A DNA stretch of 35,238 nt from an uncultured Bacilli bacterium (lineage in GTDB: Bacteria > Bacillota_I > Bacilli_A > RF39 > UBA660). The stretch's first letter is position 1. The number at the start of each line of letters is the position of its first letter. Below, one piece after another: positions 33,182 through 35,238 of this stretch. A program made the position numbers and the translations under genes. The stretch covers positions 1-35,238 of the forward strand of contig CALVUU010000048.1 in the NCBI GenBank assembly GCA_944363655.1. The letters run 5' to 3'. Under the pieces are notes generated by a model that was not told the DNA's origin, did no database searches, and was given only the letters and a program-made list of their open reading frames with translations.

Positions 33182-34260
33182 TTAAGCATTTCCTTTATTT
33201 TTTCATAAATAATAGATGATGAACTTTTAGTGCTTAATTTTTCTAAATTCTTTTTTAATTCATTATACTTATCTATATTATTTACTAGTTCATTTATCGA
33301 TACTTGAATTAAATCAGTAGTAAGATTTTTTTCTTCAATTAATTCAGCAACACCACTATTAACTAAATCTAAAGCATTATAGTATTGATGATTACCCGCA
33401 ACATAAGGACTAGGTATTAATATACTAGGTATTTTTAAAGCCAGTATTTCACTTATTGTACTAGCTCCTGCCCTACTTATTAAAAGATAAGCATCTTTCA
33501 TTAATCCAACTAAATTATCAAAATATGGAACTACTAAAACATTTTTAGGAAACTTAGTATCTTTAATAAAATCATCATAATAATTCTTACCTGTTACATA
33601 TAATATCTTGTATTCTTCATCACCTATAATTTGTAAAAATGCTTTAAATTTTTCATTAAAAGTACTACTACCTAGAGAACCTGCAACAATAATGATTAAT
33701 TTATCAGTACTTTTAAATCCTAAAGTAGTTTTACTAATTTTAGGTATTGTTAAAGCATTTTCACCGCAGGGATTACCAGTATAAACAACTTTTCTTGCTG
33801 TTTTAAAATAATCTTTAGAATTTTTAAAAGATACTCCAACTAAATCAACATATTTAGCAAGAGTAATATTACTTTTACCAGCAATGCTATTTTGTTCATG
33901 TATAAATGTCTTTATTCCTAGTTTATGGGCTGCTCTAATTACAGGATATGTAACATAACCACCACAACCAATTACGACATCAGGCTTAAATTCTTCCATA
34001 ATACTTTTACATCTATTTATGGCTTTATAAATCAAAAACAAATTTTTAATATCTCTTATTATTTTAGTTTTACTAAAGCCATAAATTTCAATTTTTTCAT
34101 ATTTTATACCCGTTTTTGGTACTATATCTTTTTCCATCCGATTATGCGTACCAATGTAAAGAACTTCTAAATTTTTTTCATAATCTTGAAATTTTTTTAT
34201 AATTGCTAATGCTGGATAGATATGGCCACCAGTACCTCCAGCAGAAACGATAATCTTCAA
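33178..34260 (-). CDS. murG: UDP-GlcNAc transferase MurG
   Basis: 360 residues from the TTG at 34260, because AAGGTG lies 7 bases upstream and MurG proteins begin at this (L/M)KIIVSAGGTGGH point. It adds GlcNAc to lipid I to form lipid II on the inner membrane face. N-terminal motif SAGGTGGHIYPALA and the VIGCGGYVTYP, HEQNSIAGKSN blocks bind lipid I. The C-terminal GT-B half carries LGSSTFN, SRAGASTISEIL and PSPYVAGNHQYYNA for UDP-GlcNAc. A TATAAT lies just upstream, so this gene begins the leftward cluster. Confidence 0.95.
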   Translation of the reverse strand: MKIIVSAGGTGGHIYPALAIIKKFQDYEKNLEVLYIGTHNRMEKDIVPKTGIKYEKIEIYGFSKTKIIRDIKNLFLIYKAINRCKSIMEEFKPDVVIGCGGYVTYPVIRAAHKLGIKTFIHEQNSIAGKSNITLAKYVDLVGVSFKNSKDYFKTARKVVYTGNPCGENALTIPKISKTTLGFKSTDKLIIIVAGSLGSSTFNEKFKAFLQIIGDEEYKILYVTGKNYYDDFIKDTKFPKNVLVVPYFDNLVGLMKDAYLLISRAGASTISEILALKIPSILIPSPYVAGNHQYYNALDLVNSGVAELIEEKNLTTDLIQVSINELVNNIDKYNELKKNLEKLSTKSSSSIIYEKIKEMLK

Positions 34261-34304
34261 TTTAATCACCTTGATATAATTATACACTAAATAAAGTAAT
34301 ATTT

Positions 34305-34350
34305 TTATAAAAAACTGATAAACTATTAATTTTCTTGACAGTTTATCAGT
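34305..34350 (-). terminator. Terminator of the right-edge nuclease gene
   Basis: ACTGATAAACT (34314-34324) pairs with AGTTTATCAGT (34340-34350) around a 15-base loop. TTTT then follows on the minus strand. Confidence 0.75.
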
Positions 34351-34428
34351 CTTCTGTATTATGGATTATTGCTTGTTCTTCATCATGGGTATATGGGTAA
34401 ATAAAAGGCTCTTTACTAAATTTTATCA
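34346..34428 (-). pseudogene. Decayed duplicate of the Rpn-type gene
   Basis: The minus strand reads IKFSKEPFIYPYTHDEEQAI, then IHNTED and a stop. It matches GFIYPFTHDEEQAIIHNTEKQ of the intact gene. Bases 34352-34391 are identical to 34628-34667. The rest of the gap to 34445 shows no other coding signal. A tandem copy must have been deleted or truncated here. Confidence 0.8.
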
Positions 34429-34444
34429 ATATAAGACATCTCCA

Positions 34445-35238
34445 TTACTTATCTAAATTATTTTCTTTTATTATTTTTTCTACTTCTAGGGTACTCATAT
34501 TTACAATATCAGCAATATCTTCTATTGTCATATTTTTTAATAACATATTTTTTATTACATCTAACTCTTTTTGTTCAATTCCAGCTTTAACTCCAGCATC
34601 AACACCCTCATCATATGCCAGTTGTTTTTCTGTATTATGGATTATTGCTTGTTCTTCATCATGGGTAAATGGATAAATAAAACCTTTGCTTTTATATTTC
34701 ATTAATGCCTCACCATAATCCTTTACTATTTCATCATCAGGATAAAAACTTTCTAATTCTTCCTCTGACTTATTTAGCATAAGTATATATTTATACTTAT
34801 CTACTTCACCATTATCATAACAAAATTTCTCAAAGTTGTCCATAAAAATATCATATGATCTTAAGTTCTTTATCTTCATTCCCCGATCATTTCCAAATTC
34901 ATTAATTAATATTGCTTCTTTACTATTTACTTTGCCGAAATTTAAATTTATTTGGATTATATCTGTTTTTAAATCATAGATTTTTTCATTTTTATTAATT
35001 TCTTTTACAGAATATCTATTAAATAAATTTACTAAATAAGCAAAATTTCTAAAGAACTTTACATAATTATAATCATTTGTATTTACTTCAACATTAGCAA
35101 TAACTCCATCTATTTTTACAATTACATCTATTCTTTTATTTTTTTCTATTTTTTGAGTTTTACCTAGTTCTGTATTAATAAACTCTAATATTTCTACTTC
35201 TTTACCCAATACTTGACCAATTATTTGTTCAAGTATCT
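34445..35238 (-). CDS. Rpn-family PD-(D/E)XK nuclease/putative transposase, 5'-truncated
   Basis: At least 264 residues; the frame stays open to the window edge (ILEQIIGQVLGKEVEILEFI), so a TTG at 35209 is not the true start. The PD-(D/E)XK core is visible: Asp in RIDVIVKIDG and E-x-N in NVEVNTND, as in RpnA-like recombination-promoting nucleases. The C-terminus has a linker AYDEGVDAGVKAGIEQ, then a helix-turn-helix-like VIKNMLLKNMTIEDIADIV. Related remnants lie at 34346-34428 and 15983-16078, so the family has spread and decayed in this genome. Confidence 0.85.
   Translation of the reverse strand, partial: ILEQIIGQVLGKEVEILEFINTELGKTQKIEKNKRIDVIVKIDGVIANVEVNTNDYNYVKFFRNFAYLVNLFNRYSVKEINKNEKIYDLKTDIIQINLNFGKVNSKEAILINEFGNDRGMKIKNLRSYDIFMDNFEKFCYDNGEVDKYKYILMLNKSEEELESFYPDDEIVKDYGEALMKYKSKGFIYPFTHDEEQAIIHNTEKQLAYDEGVDAGVKAGIEQKELDVIKNMLLKNMTIEDIADIVNMSTLEVEKIIKENNLDK

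Noticed and set aside
34352..34682. Possible CRISPR or tandem array from the repeated 40-base segment
   Set aside because: Only two copies, 276 bases apart, both coding for the same protein segment; a gene duplication, not an array.

Overview
The window is AT-rich DNA (roughly 28% GC by eye) from a low-GC Gram-positive bacterium. It carries a Bacillota-type murG-murB-divIB cell-wall block, an rnc-smc pair, ftsW, xerC/D, a YjcZ-like micropeptide and SipW-type signal peptides. TGA is a stop codon and TGG encodes Trp, so it is not a code-4 Mollicute. An uncultivated host-associated Bacilli/RF39-like lineage is my guess only. || Layout. 1-700: a small orphan protein gene behind three direct repeats. 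783-2695: a secreted adhesin-like gene (minus), now broken by a frameshift; its 3' end carries a GC-rich, adenine-poor, NNC-codon-rich patch that looks like the variable region of a diversity-generating retroelement (DGR). 2736-7325: a 4.59-kb IS4-family transposon with perfect 19-bp terminal inverted repeats and a 10-bp target duplication. It carries an intact DDE transposase plus cargo: three XRE regulators, three zinc-ribbon proteins (one frameshifted) and a membrane protein. It landed just upstream of the adhesin. 7511-10020: a PLP-enzyme/SDR pair and a DUF4176 protein. 10119-10637: a paralogue of the first small gene, again behind repeats. 10707-13804: a second, intact 918-aa adhesin with five FN3-like repeats, divergent from its own XRE regulator across a palindrome-rich promoter. 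|| 13801-20929: core genes: ftsW, a YjcZ-like peptide, def, a short smc, rnc, yidD and a histidine-free ZnuA-like lipoprotein. 20970-22832: tRNA-Ser, tRNA-Glu, tRNA-Ile and tRNA-Lys around a carbohydrate-binding-domain protein. 22890-26159: SH3-domain, membrane and PdaC-type deacetylase genes. 26174-34260: a leftward block with an ABC exporter, a Xer recombinase, a third member of the secreted-domain family, queH, divIB, murB and murG. The right edge holds a truncated Rpn-type nuclease/transposase gene and decayed copies of it. || Working together: the cell-wall genes (ftsW, murG, murB, divIB, pdaC, SH3 protein) are housekeeping. The two large adhesins and the 212-aa protein share a secreted N-terminal domain and form the surface-protein theme. 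The most interesting accessory signals are the cargo-bearing IS4 transposon, the DGR-like variable patch, and the two repeat-preceded paralogues. No reverse transcriptase, template repeat or CRISPR array was seen in the window.
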